Notes: generated from the letters alone by a model not told the origin. 27,753 nt of DNA from JBIOUF01 sp044866695 (GCA_044866695.1 JBIOUF010000013.1:1-27753), one strand, 5' to 3'. Shown: positions 14,660 to 21,866, numbered from the stretch's first letter. Made by a program: numbers and translations.

Positions 14660-17473
14660 CTACCCCACGCGCGGTCCGGCACGCTCCGGGGTCGTCCCGG
14701 CGGTCGGCGCCGTCCTGCTGCCGGAGCCCGACGGCCAGCCCAGCTCGATCTGGTCCGAAGCGCTCTCGCCGTCGGCGGTCGTCACGGTCACCGTGGCGGT
14801 GACCGACTCGTCGCGTGGCAGCCGGCTCAGGTCGGCGTCGAGAAGCCCCTGGGCGGTCGGACCGGGTGCGACGCAGGCGAAGCCCGCCGGACCGGTGCGC
14901 GTGCAGCCGAAGCCGTCGGGAAAGAGCTCGACCGACGACACCGGACTCCCGGGCGGGAAGGTGACCGCGAGGGTGAACGGCGTGCCGTTCTCGCCCGGCT
15001 CGGGGAGGTTCTCCACGCGCGCGAAGAACGTGCCGACGCCGCCCGGGTCGGGGGTGAGGACCAGGGTCAGGGGGGGTGCGGTCCCGACCTGCACGGTGCC
15101 GGAGTCGTTGCCGGGGTTCGGGTCGCGGACGTCGGCCGAGCGCACGCGGAAGCCGACCTCGGCGACGCCGAGGCCTCCGACGAACGGGACGCTCGTCGCG
15201 AAGCTGCCCGACCCGGCCGGACAGGTGAACCGGCTGCCCGCTCCCTGGCACCCGGTGGGAAGCCCGGCGAGCCGGGCACCGCCCAACGTCAGGTCGAGGG
15301 CGAGGTCCGCGCCGCCCGCCGGCACGCCGGTGACCGTGACCGAGGCGGTGAGGGGACCGGTGGCCGACACCGACAGCGCCAGGTCCGCGGGCACCGGCCG
15401 CGCCGGGCCGACCTCGGCCGAGTCGGTGTTGTTCGCCAGGCCGGGGTCCCTCACGCCGAGGGCGGTCGCGGTGACGGCAACCGTGCTTCTCGGGGTCCGT
15501 GGCGCCAGGTCGAACCGCAGCACGCGGGTGAGCCGGCCGGCGGCGACGTCGTCGCAGCGCAGCCGGCCGGGGGCCACCTGCCGACATCGGGCCGGCGCCC
15601 GGGCGAGCTCGACACCTTCGGGAAGGTCCAGGTCGAGCCGTACGTCGGCGCGAGGCCGGGGCAGCCCGGTCACGGTGAACCGGATCCCGTTCCAGCCGGC
15701 GCGCGCCAGGGCCAGCCGGACGTCGACCCGCGGTGCGCGCCGGTAGGAGAAGGTGACGGTGTTGTCGCCCTGCTCCGGGTCGTCGAAGCCACGCAGCCCG
15801 ACGGTCACGGTCACCCGGTCCCCGGAGAGATCGTCGGGCAGGTCCAGCGGGATCACCAAGGAGACCTGGCGGCGGGCGGTCGCCGCGGGGGCCCGGCGCG
15901 CAGTGGCGGACCGGCCGGTGCGAGGCGACGTGGCGGGCACCGGGCACGTGGCGGCCAGGGGCTGCGCGGCGGTCACCGTGCAGTCACCCTGTCCGGCGGC
16001 GAACCGGCTCGCGCCGGAGCGGGAGCCCATCGTGACGTCCACGACGACGCGGCGGGCGGGGAGACCGGCCAGGCCGAGCGTCAGCGCGTCGTTGCTGACC
16101 CCCGCCGACCCGATGCCGACGTCCGCGCTCGGCTGGCCGCCGCCGTTGCCACCGCCGCCACCGCCGCCGCCACCGCCGCCGCCGTTGCCGCCACCACCGT
16201 TGCCACCGCCGCCACCACCGTTCCCGCCACCGGTGCCGCCACCGGTCGTACCGGTGTCGCCACCGCCGGTGCCGGTGGGGGTGGTCGAGCCGTCGTCGCC
16301 GGTGGTGTCCGCCGTGCCGTCGGCGCCCGGGGTGCTCTCGGTGGGGGCCGCGGGTCCCGGGGCCGCGGGGACCTCGGCGGGCCCGCCGTTCTCGCTGCCC
16401 GTGCCGCCGCCGCCACCGCCACCACCGCTGCCGTTGCCGTTGCCGTTGCCGCCGGTGTCGCCGCCGTTCTGGTCACCCGGCCCCGGTTCGGCGGACCCGG
16501 GCGCGCCGGGCGGACGGTCTCCCGCGTTGTCGACGGTCGGGCCGCCACCGCCCACCACGATGGCGATCGCGACGGCAACGGCGATCGTGGCGGCGACCGC
16601 GCCCGCGCCCACGGCGGCGAGGTTGTTCTGGGCGAAGTCCTTGGCGCGGCCGAGCAGCACCCCGACCCCGCCCAGCGCGGCAGCACCTCCCGACGCCGAC
16701 AGATAGGCGGCCGCGGCGCCGCCGAGGAGCAGCGGAGCGATCAGCCCGGCCAGGTTGTCGTTGACCTCGGTGAGCTCCAGGTAGACCGCCGTACACCGAC
16801 GGCAGCCGTCCAGATGGGACTTGACCTTCGCGCTGTCGCGCTTGGAGAGCCCGCCGCGGACGTAGGCGCCCAGCTGTCCGGTCACCCAGCGGCACTCCTC
16901 GTCGGCGGTGTCGCTCAGGTGCGCGGTCAGGTAGGCCTGGCGCAGTCCCTCCCGCGCGCGGTAGGCCAGCGCGGAGACCGAGTTGGCGCTCATGCCCAGC
17001 AGTGGCGCGATGTCCGCGGGCTTCTGGCCCTCCACCTCCAGGTGCCACAGCACCATCTGCCAGCGCTCCGGCAGCGAGGCGAAGGCCTTGGCCGCCGCGC
17101 CGCTCTCGAACCCCTCGACGGCGGTGTCGCGGAAGGGCACTCCCGGGTCGAAGGCGGTCATGTCGTCCGACGTGGTCAGCCGCGACTGCGCCCTGATCCG
17201 GTCGACGTGCAGGCGGCGTACCGCGGTGAGCAGGTAGGCGCGGAACGCCACGTCGGGCCCGCCGCCGGCCTGCAGCACGGTGAGCACCTTGGTGAACGCG
17301 TCGGCGACCAGGTCGTCGGCGTCCGCCCCGCGGACCAGCTGCCGCGCCAGGCGGTTGGCGGCGCCGACGTGGCGCTCGAACAGCTCGCCGTACGCCGCCA
17401 CGTCCCCACCGCGCACGCGCGAGATCAGCTCGGCGTCGCTGGGCGCCGACACGCTGCTCAACGGTTCGGTCAT
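14660..17473 (-). CDS. ECF sigma factor fused to zinc-finger anti-sigma domain, membrane span and large outer repeat region
   Basis: A single 937-residue protein combining parts normally encoded separately. Residues 10-95 are sigma region 2 (ELFERHVGAANRLARQLV, ADDLVADAFTKVLTVL). Residues 125-183 are region 4 (LPERWQMVLWHLEVEGQKPA, then an HTH). Residues 185-235 form a ZAS-type anti-sigma domain with the motif His220-x3-Cys224-x2-Cys227. Hydrophobic segments lie at about 241-275 and a clear span at 286-307. Residues 309-446 are a Gly/Asn/Thr/Pro-rich stalk with a run of 13 glycines. Residues 450-915 look like tandem beta-sandwich (DUF11/CARDB-like) repeats, four of which carry a Cys pair 8-11 residues apart, as expected outside the membrane. 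The layout implies a sigma factor held at the membrane and released in response to an outside signal, probably by proteolysis (inference). ECF groups with C-terminal extensions are known in actinobacteria. No separate anti-sigma gene is adjacent. AAGG precedes the ATG by 6 nt. Confidence 0.85.
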   Translation of the reverse strand: MTEPLSSVSAPSDAELISRVRGGDVAAYGELFERHVGAANRLARQLVRGADADDLVADAFTKVLTVLQAGGGPDVAFRAYLLTAVRRLHVDRIRAQSRLTTSDDMTAFDPGVPFRDTAVEGFESGAAAKAFASLPERWQMVLWHLEVEGQKPADIAPLLGMSANSVSALAYRAREGLRQAYLTAHLSDTADEECRWVTGQLGAYVRGGLSKRDSAKVKSHLDGCRRCTAVYLELTEVNDNLAGLIAPLLLGGAAAAYLSASGGAAALGGVGVLLGRAKDFAQNNLAAVGAGAVAATIAVAVAIAIVVGGGGPTVDNAGDRPPGAPGSAEPGPGDQNGGDTGGNGNGNGSGGGGGGGGTGSENGGPAEVPAAPGPAAPTESTPGADGTADTTGDDGSTTPTGTGGGDTGTTGGGTGGGNGGGGGGNGGGGNGGGGGGGGGGGGNGGGQPSADVGIGSAGVSNDALTLGLAGLPARRVVVDVTMGSRSGASRFAAGQGDCTVTAAQPLAATCPVPATSPRTGRSATARRAPAATARRQVSLVIPLDLPDDLSGDRVTVTVGLRGFDDPEQGDNTVTFSYRRAPRVDVRLALARAGWNGIRFTVTGLPRPRADVRLDLDLPEGVELARAPARCRQVAPGRLRCDDVAAGRLTRVLRFDLAPRTPRSTVAVTATALGVRDPGLANNTDSAEVGPARPVPADLALSVSATGPLTASVTVTGVPAGGADLALDLTLGGARLAGLPTGCQGAGSRFTCPAGSGSFATSVPFVGGLGVAEVGFRVRSADVRDPNPGNDSGTVQVGTAPPLTLVLTPDPGGVGTFFARVENLPEPGENGTPFTLAVTFPPGSPVSSVELFPDGFGCTRTGPAGFACVAPGPTAQGLLDADLSRLPRDESVTATVTVTTADGESASDQIELGWPSGSGSRTAPTAGTTPERAGPRVG
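16136..16261 (-). repeat. GCC/ACC-type triplet tract encoding the Gly-Asn stalk
   Basis: On the plus strand this is an almost unbroken series of CCG/CCA triplets, coding on the minus strand for about 42 residues that are nearly all Gly, with Asn and Thr interruptions. It is in frame and part of the sigma fusion gene. Such tracts are prone to length change by slippage in multiples of three. Confidence 0.8.
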
Positions 17474-17680
17474 GACACCTTCGAAGACGGCCCGGGCGAA
17501 CTATCGTGACGAGACACCGCAATTGGTGCGCAAACGGTGGCAGGACAAACCTACCTCCGCACCTCCCCGATCGTCTCCCGAAACTTTCCGTGCCGAACCG
17601 CGTCATGACGGTGGCCCAGGCCCGTCCCTGTTGTGGACCAGCGGCGCCATGCCGAGGCCCAGCCGACCACGGGAGCGCAC
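17474..17680. other. Divergent promoter region between the sigma fusion and the GGDEF-like gene
   Basis: A 207-bp gap, somewhat richer in A+T than its surroundings (for example CGCAATTGGTGCGCAAACGG near 17518-17537). GATAGT on the minus strand, about 30 nt before the fusion gene's ATG, could be its -10 element, but no matching -35 is clear. A partial inverted repeat CACC-N6-GGTG spans 17515-17528. No gene is seen. Confidence 0.35.
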
Positions 17681-18415
17681 ATGCGGACAGCGTTCGTGCC
17701 ACGCGCCAGACGGCGCGCCACGGACCCGCACGCCCTGGTGGAGGGGATCCCGGCCGGCTTCGACGCGGTGGCGGAGGCGCTGGCCGCCGGGTCGTGCGTG
17801 CTCGCGCCCTGCGCGACGGCGGGCCGCGTGCTGGCCCGGGACGGAGCCTCGCTCGGGGAGTCGCTGGCCGCGCTGCGGGACACCTGCCAGGCCGTGACCG
17901 GGGAGGACCCCGGGTTCGGGGCGGTCGAGACCCTGTCCGTGGCCTGGAGCGAGGCGACCCTGGAGTTCCTCCACGACGTCTCCTGCGAGGACCCGCTCAC
18001 CGGGCTGGCCAGCCGGTCACACCTGCGCACCCGGCTGAGCGAGCTGTACCGCGACGCGGAACGGTCCGGGGACCAGGTGCCGGACCGGCATGCCCTGGTC
18101 CTGGTCGACGCGGTCGTCGCCGACCCGTCCGACCCGACCGGCCTCGGCGTCGCGCTGGTGAAGGAGCTCCGGCTGGCCTCGGTCGCCGACACCGTACGCG
18201 CGGTCTTCTCCGGAGGTGAGACCGTCGGCCGGCTCCGTCCGGACCGGGTGGGCGCGGTCGTCGAGCGCACCGACGGGCTCGGGATGCACGTGGGGCTGCT
18301 GCGGGCCCGGCTGCACGACCTGGACCTCGGCGGCGCCGAGCCCCGGGTGTGGATCGAAGGGCTGCCGGCCTCCGCCGAGGCCGGGGCGAGCCTGCCGGAC
18401 GAGCTGTCGCGCTGA
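17681..18415 (+). CDS. Degenerate GGDEF-domain protein
   Basis: A 244-residue protein whose C-terminal half (about 100-225) starts with the diguanylate cyclase landmark DVSCEDPLTGLASRSHLRTR and continues in the GGDEF fold. Where the active-site GG(D/E)EF should stand, the alignment gives VGRLRPDRVGAVV (RPDRV at about 186-190), so the metal and GTP residues are lost and cyclase activity is unlikely. The N-terminal half (1-100) is Ala-rich and mostly helical, with no recognised domain; Cys39, Cys44, Cys69 and Cys102 are present. It may sense nucleotides or serve in protein interactions. The ATG at 17681 has GGGAG 5 nt upstream; an earlier in-frame GTG at 17633 is less well supported. A strong terminator overlaps its stop codon. 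Confidence 0.65.
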   Translation: MRTAFVPRARRRATDPHALVEGIPAGFDAVAEALAAGSCVLAPCATAGRVLARDGASLGESLAALRDTCQAVTGEDPGFGAVETLSVAWSEATLEFLHDVSCEDPLTGLASRSHLRTRLSELYRDAERSGDQVPDRHALVLVDAVVADPSDPTGLGVALVKELRLASVADTVRAVFSGGETVGRLRPDRVGAVVERTDGLGMHVGLLRARLHDLDLGGAEPRVWIEGLPASAEAGASLPDELSR

Positions 18416-18452
18416 CGACGGGGGTGGGCGTGGGAGGACCACCCCCGTCGTC
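18414..18452 (+). terminator. 14-bp perfect stem terminator
   Basis: GACGACGGGGGTGG (18414-18427) pairs perfectly with CCACCCCCGTCGTC (18439-18452) across an 11-nt loop. The left arm begins inside the stop codon of the GGDEF-like gene. There is no U tract, as is common in high-GC actinobacteria. Confidence 0.8.
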
Positions 18453-18492
18453 GGCACGGCAGCGCCAGTGCCCTCTCGCGGCCTGCCTTTCG

Positions 18493-18498
18493 TAGGCT
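18493..18498 (+). promoter_or_regulatory. Leaderless -10 box of the SRAP gene
   Basis: TAGGCT ends 7 nt before ATG 18506, so transcription should start at or within 1 nt of the start codon. This also supports the short start over the in-frame GTG at 18500. Confidence 0.6.
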
Positions 18499-18505
18499 GG
18501 TGCGC

Positions 18506-19300
18506 ATGTGTGGCCGCTACGCCTCGAGCCGGCGTCCCGACGACCTCGCCGAGGAGTTCGAGATCGACCGCGCGAAGGTGACCGAGACCGTCACCGAGCC
18601 GCTGGCGCCGGACTACAACGTGGCCCCCACCAAGCAGGTCTACGCGGTGCTCAGCCGGTCGCCCGCCGACGACCGGCCTCCGGAGCGGCAGCTGCGCGTC
18701 CTGCGCTGGGGGCTGGTGCCGTTCTGGGCCAAGGACCCCGCCATCGGGAGCCGGATGATCAACGCCCGGATGGAGACCGTCACGCAGAAGCCGGCGTTCC
18801 GCCGCGCGTTCGCCGCCCGGAGGTGCCTGGTCCCGGCCGACGGCTACTACGAGTGGTACACCAGCCAGCAGGAGGGCGCGCAGAAGGGCAAGGGCGGGAA
18901 GCCGCTCAAGCAGCCGTTCTTCATCCGCCCTGCGGACGGGTCGGTGCTGGCGATGGCCGGCCTGTACGAGATCTGGCGCGACCCCACCCGTGGCGACGAC
19001 GACCCCGACCGGTTCCGGTGGACCTGCACGGTGCTCACGACGCGGGCCGAGGACGCCGTGGGCCACATCCACGACCGGATGCCGCTGCTGGTGGAGCCGG
19101 AGCGGTACGCCGCGTGGCTGGACCCCACCGTCTCCGACCGCGACTCGCTGCTGGGCCTGCTGGTCCCGGCCGCCCCCGGCCGGCTGGAGGCCTTCCCGGT
19201 CGGCACCGCGGTCAACAACGTGCGCAACAACGGCCCGCAGCTGGTCGAGCCGCTGCCCGCCGAGCCGACCGTGGGCGGTGAGACGGTGACCGCGCCGTGA
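18506..19300 (+). CDS. SRAP/HMCES-family DNA abasic-site crosslinking protein (YedK-like)
   Basis: A 264-residue SOS response-associated peptidase family protein. The family captures abasic sites in single-stranded DNA through a thiazolidine link to Cys2 after Met removal. The N-terminus MCGRY therefore fixes the start at ATG 18506. The active-site set is complete: Cys2, Asn38 in YNVAPTK, Glu116 in PADGYYEW and His189 in GHIHDRMP, together with LRWGLVPFWAKDP and NARMETV. An insertion of about 15 residues, rich in Lys and Gly, follows Glu116. It overlaps the next gene by 4 bp (GTGA). The M. tuberculosis homologue Rv3226c also lies between aroA and sigH, so the context is conserved. Confidence 0.93.
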   Translation: MCGRYASSRRPDDLAEEFEIDRAKVTETVTEPLAPDYNVAPTKQVYAVLSRSPADDRPPERQLRVLRWGLVPFWAKDPAIGSRMINARMETVTQKPAFRRAFAARRCLVPADGYYEWYTSQQEGAQKGKGGKPLKQPFFIRPADGSVLAMAGLYEIWRDPTRGDDDPDRFRWTCTVLTTRAEDAVGHIHDRMPLLVEPERYAAWLDPTVSDRDSLLGLLVPAAPGRLEAFPVGTAVNNVRNNGPQLVEPLPAEPTVGGETVTAP

Positions 19301-19959
19301 CCGACCGGCGCATCCTGCCCACCCCGCACGGGGAGGCCCGGCTGCTGCAGGACCGCTCCCGGCACCCGGTCGCGACGCTGCTGCTGGGTCACGGCGCCGG
19401 CGGAGGGCCCGAGGCCCCGGACCTCGCCGCGCTGGCCGCCGAGCTGCCCCGAGAGGGCGTGACCGTGCTACGGCTCGAGCAGCCCTGGCGGCTCGCCGGC
19501 CGCCGGGTGGCGCCGCGGCCGGCGGTCCTGGACGCCTGCCTGGTGGCGGTGGCCGACCGGCTGCGGCCCCGCACCCCGCTGGTGCTGGGCGGGCGCAGCG
19601 CGGGGGCACGTTCCGCGGCGCGCACCGCGCACCACCTCGGTGCCTCCGGCGTCCTGGCGCTGTCCTACCCGCTGCACCCGCCGGGACGACCGGACCGCAG
19701 CCGCCTCGACGAGCTCGCCGGCGTCCGGCTGCCCGTCCTGGTGGTCCAAGGCGAGGTCGACCCGTTCGGCCGTCCCGAGGAGTTCCCCGAGAGCGTCGAC
19801 CTGGCCGTCGTCCCCGGCGCCGACCACTCCTTCAAGGTGCGCCGCGGCGGGCCGATCACGCAGGAGGACGCCTACGCCCTGGTGGTCGAGGCGACGCTGG
19901 AGTTCGTCGTACGAGAAGTGGCCGGGAATCGCGGAGGCCCCGGCGGTGTTGCCACCTGA
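19297..19959 (+). CDS. Alpha/beta hydrolase, KANL3/Tex30-like
   Basis: A 220-residue alpha/beta hydrolase with the oxyanion segment LLLGHGAGGGPEAPDL, nucleophile Ser101 in GGRSAGAR, acid Asp155 in VQGEVDPFG and His177 in PGADHSF. These fit the small bacterial family related to KANL3/Tex30 and dienelactone hydrolases. The substrate is unknown. GTG 19297 overlaps the SRAP stop by 4 bp, so the two are probably translationally coupled. The last 12 codons contain a promoter-like sequence for the downstream sigR operon. Confidence 0.85.
   Translation: MTDRRILPTPHGEARLLQDRSRHPVATLLLGHGAGGGPEAPDLAALAAELPREGVTVLRLEQPWRLAGRRVAPRPAVLDACLVAVADRLRPRTPLVLGGRSAGARSAARTAHHLGASGVLALSYPLHPPGRPDRSRLDELAGVRLPVLVVQGEVDPFGRPEEFPESVDLAVVPGADHSFKVRRGGPITQEDAYALVVEATLEFVVREVAGNRGGPGGVAT
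19924..19950 (+). promoter_or_regulatory. SigR-type promoter inside the 3' end of the hydrolase gene
   Basis: GGGAAT (19924-19929), exactly 18 bp, then GTT (19948-19950) matches the consensus recognised by SigR/SigH (GGAAT-N18-GTT). It would start transcription near 19957, about 130 nt before the sigR ATG, giving the autoregulated promoter known for sigR/sigH in Streptomyces and mycobacteria. Confidence 0.75.
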
Positions 19960-20075
19960 CAGACCCGTCCCGGGTCCTCACCGGCCGAGAGGTGGACCAA
20001 CGAGCGTGTCCGCGACGCTGCTGCACAGCCGGACCCCGGCGACCTCGCCGCGGCTGACGGCGTCCCCCCTCCCGG

Positions 20076-20081
20076 TAGGCT
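20076..20081 (+). promoter_or_regulatory. Possible second, leaderless sigR promoter (-10)
   Basis: TAGGCT lies 8 nt before ATG 20090. This would give a constitutive, nearly leaderless transcript separate from the SigR-type promoter at 19924, analogous to the dual promoters of Streptomyces sigR. Confidence 0.5.
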
Positions 20082-20089
20082 GGCGGGCA

Positions 20090-20743
20090 ATGGCAGAGAC
20101 CGACTCCCGCACCCAGTCCGAGACCGCCGCCCCCGGGACCGACGTCGGGACCGACGAGGAGACCGACGAGGAGCGCACCGCGCGGTTCGAGCGCGACGCG
20201 CTGCCCTTCCTGGACCAGCTGTACTCCGCCGCGATGCGGATGACCCGCAACCCCCAGGACGCCGAGGACCTGGTCCAGGAGACGTTCGCGAAGGCGTACG
20301 CGTCGTTCCACCAGTTCCGGCCGGGCACCAACCTCAAGGCCTGGCTGTACCGGATCCTGACCAACACCTTCATCAACTCCTACCGCAAGAAGCAGCGCGA
20401 GCCGCAGCAGTCCATGTCCGACGAGGTGGAGGACTGGCAGCTGGCGCGCGCGGAGTCGCACTCCTCGGTCGGACTGCGGTCCGCCGAGGCCGAGGCGCTG
20501 GACCGGCTGCCGGACAGCGACGTCAAAGACGCCCTCTCCCGGCTCCCGGCGGACTTCCGGCTCGCGGTGTACCTCGCCGACGTCGAGGGATTCCCGTACA
20601 AGGAGATCGCCGAGATCATGGACACCCCCATCGGCACGGTGATGTCCCGGTTGCACCGGGGGAGGCGCCAGCTGCGCGCGCTGCTCGAGGACTACGCGCG
20701 CGAGCGTGGCCTGGCCGCGGCCACGTCGGGAGACCCGTCATGA
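20090..20743 (+). CDS. sigR: Redox-responsive ECF sigma factor SigR/SigH
   Basis: A 217-residue ECF sigma factor of the SigR/SigH (ECF12) group, which directs the thiol-oxidative stress regulon (thioredoxin, mycothiol recycling, proteases). An acidic N-terminal tail (1-30, TDEETDEERT) precedes region 2 (about 35-105, ALPFLDQLYSAAMRMTRNPQ, DAEDLVQETFAKAY) and region 4 (about 145-205, LSRLPADFRLAVYLADVEGF, PIGTVMSRLHRGRRQLR). ATG 20090 gives the normal start. An in-frame GTG at 20006 would add 28 residues on the longer transcript, as in the unstable SigR' form of S. coelicolor. Its stop overlaps rsrA by 4 bp (ATGA). Confidence 0.93.
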   Translation: MAETDSRTQSETAAPGTDVGTDEETDEERTARFERDALPFLDQLYSAAMRMTRNPQDAEDLVQETFAKAYASFHQFRPGTNLKAWLYRILTNTFINSYRKKQREPQQSMSDEVEDWQLARAESHSSVGLRSAEAEALDRLPDSDVKDALSRLPADFRLAVYLADVEGFPYKEIAEIMDTPIGTVMSRLHRGRRQLRALLEDYARERGLAAATSGDPS

Positions 20744-21051
20744 GCTGCGGCCGGCACCACGACACCGACTGCTCGGAGGTGCTGGAGCGGGTCTACGCCT
20801 ACCTGGACAGCGAGCTCGACGACCGGCCCCGGGCGGAGGTGGTCCAGCACCTCGACGAGTGCGGCCCGTGTCTGCGCAAGTACCACCTCGAACGCACCGT
20901 CAAGGCGCTGGTGGCCCGGTCGTGCACCGAGCACGCCCCGGAGGAGCTCCGCCGCAAGGTGCTGCTGAAGATCCGCCAGGTGCAGGTCGAGATCGAGCCG
21001 GACAACGTCACGGTGGTCAGCACCGAGACGCGGGTCACCCGCGAGGGCTGA
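20740..21051 (+). CDS. rsrA: Mycothiol-system zinc anti-sigma factor RsrA
   Basis: A 103-residue zinc-binding anti-sigma factor that holds SigR inactive until disulfide stress. The zinc ligands have the same numbers as in S. coelicolor RsrA: Cys11, His37, Cys41 and Cys44 (HLDECGPC). Cys3 and Cys62 are also present. In the characterised protein, oxidation forms Cys11-Cys44 and releases zinc and the sigma factor. Helix 4, which contacts sigma, is within the segment after residue 45 (LRKYHLERTVKALVARS). The start codon overlaps the sigR stop, giving equal coupled expression. It converges on the bL37 gene with 6 bp between the stop codons. Confidence 0.95.
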   Translation: MSCGRHHDTDCSEVLERVYAYLDSELDDRPRAEVVQHLDECGPCLRKYHLERTVKALVARSCTEHAPEELRRKVLLKIRQVQVEIEPDNVTVVSTETRVTREG

Positions 21052-21057
21052 GCCTAC

Positions 21058-21132
21058 TCAGGCGTTGGGGCGCTTGCCGTGGTTCGCCCGCTTCTTCTTG
21101 CGCGCGCGGCGCTTGCGTCCGGTCTTGCTCAT
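21058..21132 (-). CDS. Ribosomal protein bL37 (24-residue)
   Basis: A tiny, extremely basic protein: MSKTGRKRRARKKKRANHGK followed by RPNA, 24 residues. The ending NHGKRPN(A/S) and the Lys/Arg-rich body match the actinobacterial large-subunit protein bL37 seen in mycobacterial ribosomes. The gene lies next to rshA in mycobacteria as well, supporting the call by synteny. AGGAG precedes the ATG with a 6-nt spacer. Genes this short are easily missed in automatic annotation. Confidence 0.88.
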   Translation of the reverse strand: MSKTGRKRRARKKKRANHGKRPNA

Positions 21133-21235
21133 CGGCTCTCCTGTTCGGGGTGGGTGTCGGGCCTGCCCCCATCGTCCCAGACCGACCCCGCTGCCACGAA
21201 CCCGGCCGACCGCTCACGCTGAGGACTCCCCGGTC

Positions 21236-21301
21236 CACCAGGACTGACGGCTCGGCGCGCCAAGACTGACGGCTCGGCGCGCCAGGACTGACGGCTCGGC
21301 G
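21236..21301. repeat. 22-bp repeat array, cluster A (3 units)
   Basis: Units at 21236-21257, 21258-21279 and 21280-21301 share (CA/CG)CCA(G/A)GACTGACGGCTCGGCG. Read on the minus strand, the array begins exactly at the base after the thioesterase stop codon (21302-21304), with core CGAGCCGTCA in the same direction as the gene. Confidence 0.9.
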
Positions 21302-21685
21302 TCAGGGAAGGCGGGCGAGGAAGCGGTCGCGGTCCACGACGACGCGGGTGACCTCGCCATGGCCGACGACCGTGCCGTCGTCGTGCGTGGCGACCACCTC
21401 GAACCGCAGCAGCCGGCCGTCGACGTGACGCAGGACGGCGGTCACGGACACCCGGGCGCCCACCGGGCTCGGCGCCCGGTGCTCCAGGGCGACCCGGGTG
21501 CCGACCGTGCTGCTGGTCTCGGGCAACGCCGGGTCCACCGCGGCACAGGTGGCCGCCTCGGCCCAGGCCAGCAACCGGGGAGTGCCCAGCACCGACAGGT
21601 CACCCGACCCCACCGCGGAGGCGGTGTCCTCCTCGGCGACCACCCGCTCGACCGTCGCGGTGAGGCCTGGGCTCAACGTCTGCAC
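21302..21685 (-). CDS. FlK-like hotdog thioesterase
   Basis: A 127-residue single-hotdog protein that aligns with fluoroacetyl-CoA thioesterase FlK of Streptomyces cattleya. The catalytic triad is conserved: Thr35 in SVLGTPRLLAW, Glu43 in WAEAAT and His69 in VALEHRAPSPVGARVSVTA. Relatives in ordinary actinobacteria presumably hydrolyse other short acyl-CoAs; fluoroacetate resistance should not be assumed. ATG 21685 gives the family N-terminus. No Shine-Dalgarno is obvious. The gene is enclosed by 22-bp repeat arrays, cluster A touching its stop codon and cluster B starting 25 bp upstream of its ATG. Confidence 0.8.
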   Translation of the reverse strand: MQTLSPGLTATVERVVAEEDTASAVGSGDLSVLGTPRLLAWAEAATCAAVDPALPETSSTVGTRVALEHRAPSPVGARVSVTAVLRHVDGRLLRFEVVATHDDGTVVGHGEVTRVVVDRDRFLARLP

Positions 21686-21710
21686 GCCGCCATCCTGGCT
21701 CGGCCCCCCG

Positions 21711-21842
21711 TCGAGCCGTCAACTCTTGCGGGTCGAGCCGTCAACTGTTGCGGGTCGAGCCGTCAACTCTTGCGGGCCGAGCCGTCAACTATTGCGGGTC
21801 GAGCCGTCAACTATGGTGGGCCGAGCCGTCAACTCCGGTGGG
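21711..21842. repeat. 22-bp repeat array, cluster B (6 units, opposite orientation)
   Basis: Six head-to-tail units begin at 21711, 21733, 21755, 21777, 21799 and 21821. Each reads (T/C)CGAGCCGTCAACT followed by a variable part such as CTTGCGGG or CCGGTGGG. The core TCGAGCCGTCAA is on the plus strand, opposite to clusters A and C. Variation is graded: the first four units end TGCGGG and the last two GGTGGG. Confidence 0.92.
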
Positions 21843-21866
21843 CCGAGCTGGTCGTCGTGGGACTCG

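Noticed and set aside
14297..17509. Long plus-strand frames opposite the sigma fusion gene, including a poly-proline stretch
   Set aside because: The poly-proline is the antisense of the poly-glycine stalk, and the other parts are low-complexity Arg/Gly/Ala with no domain.
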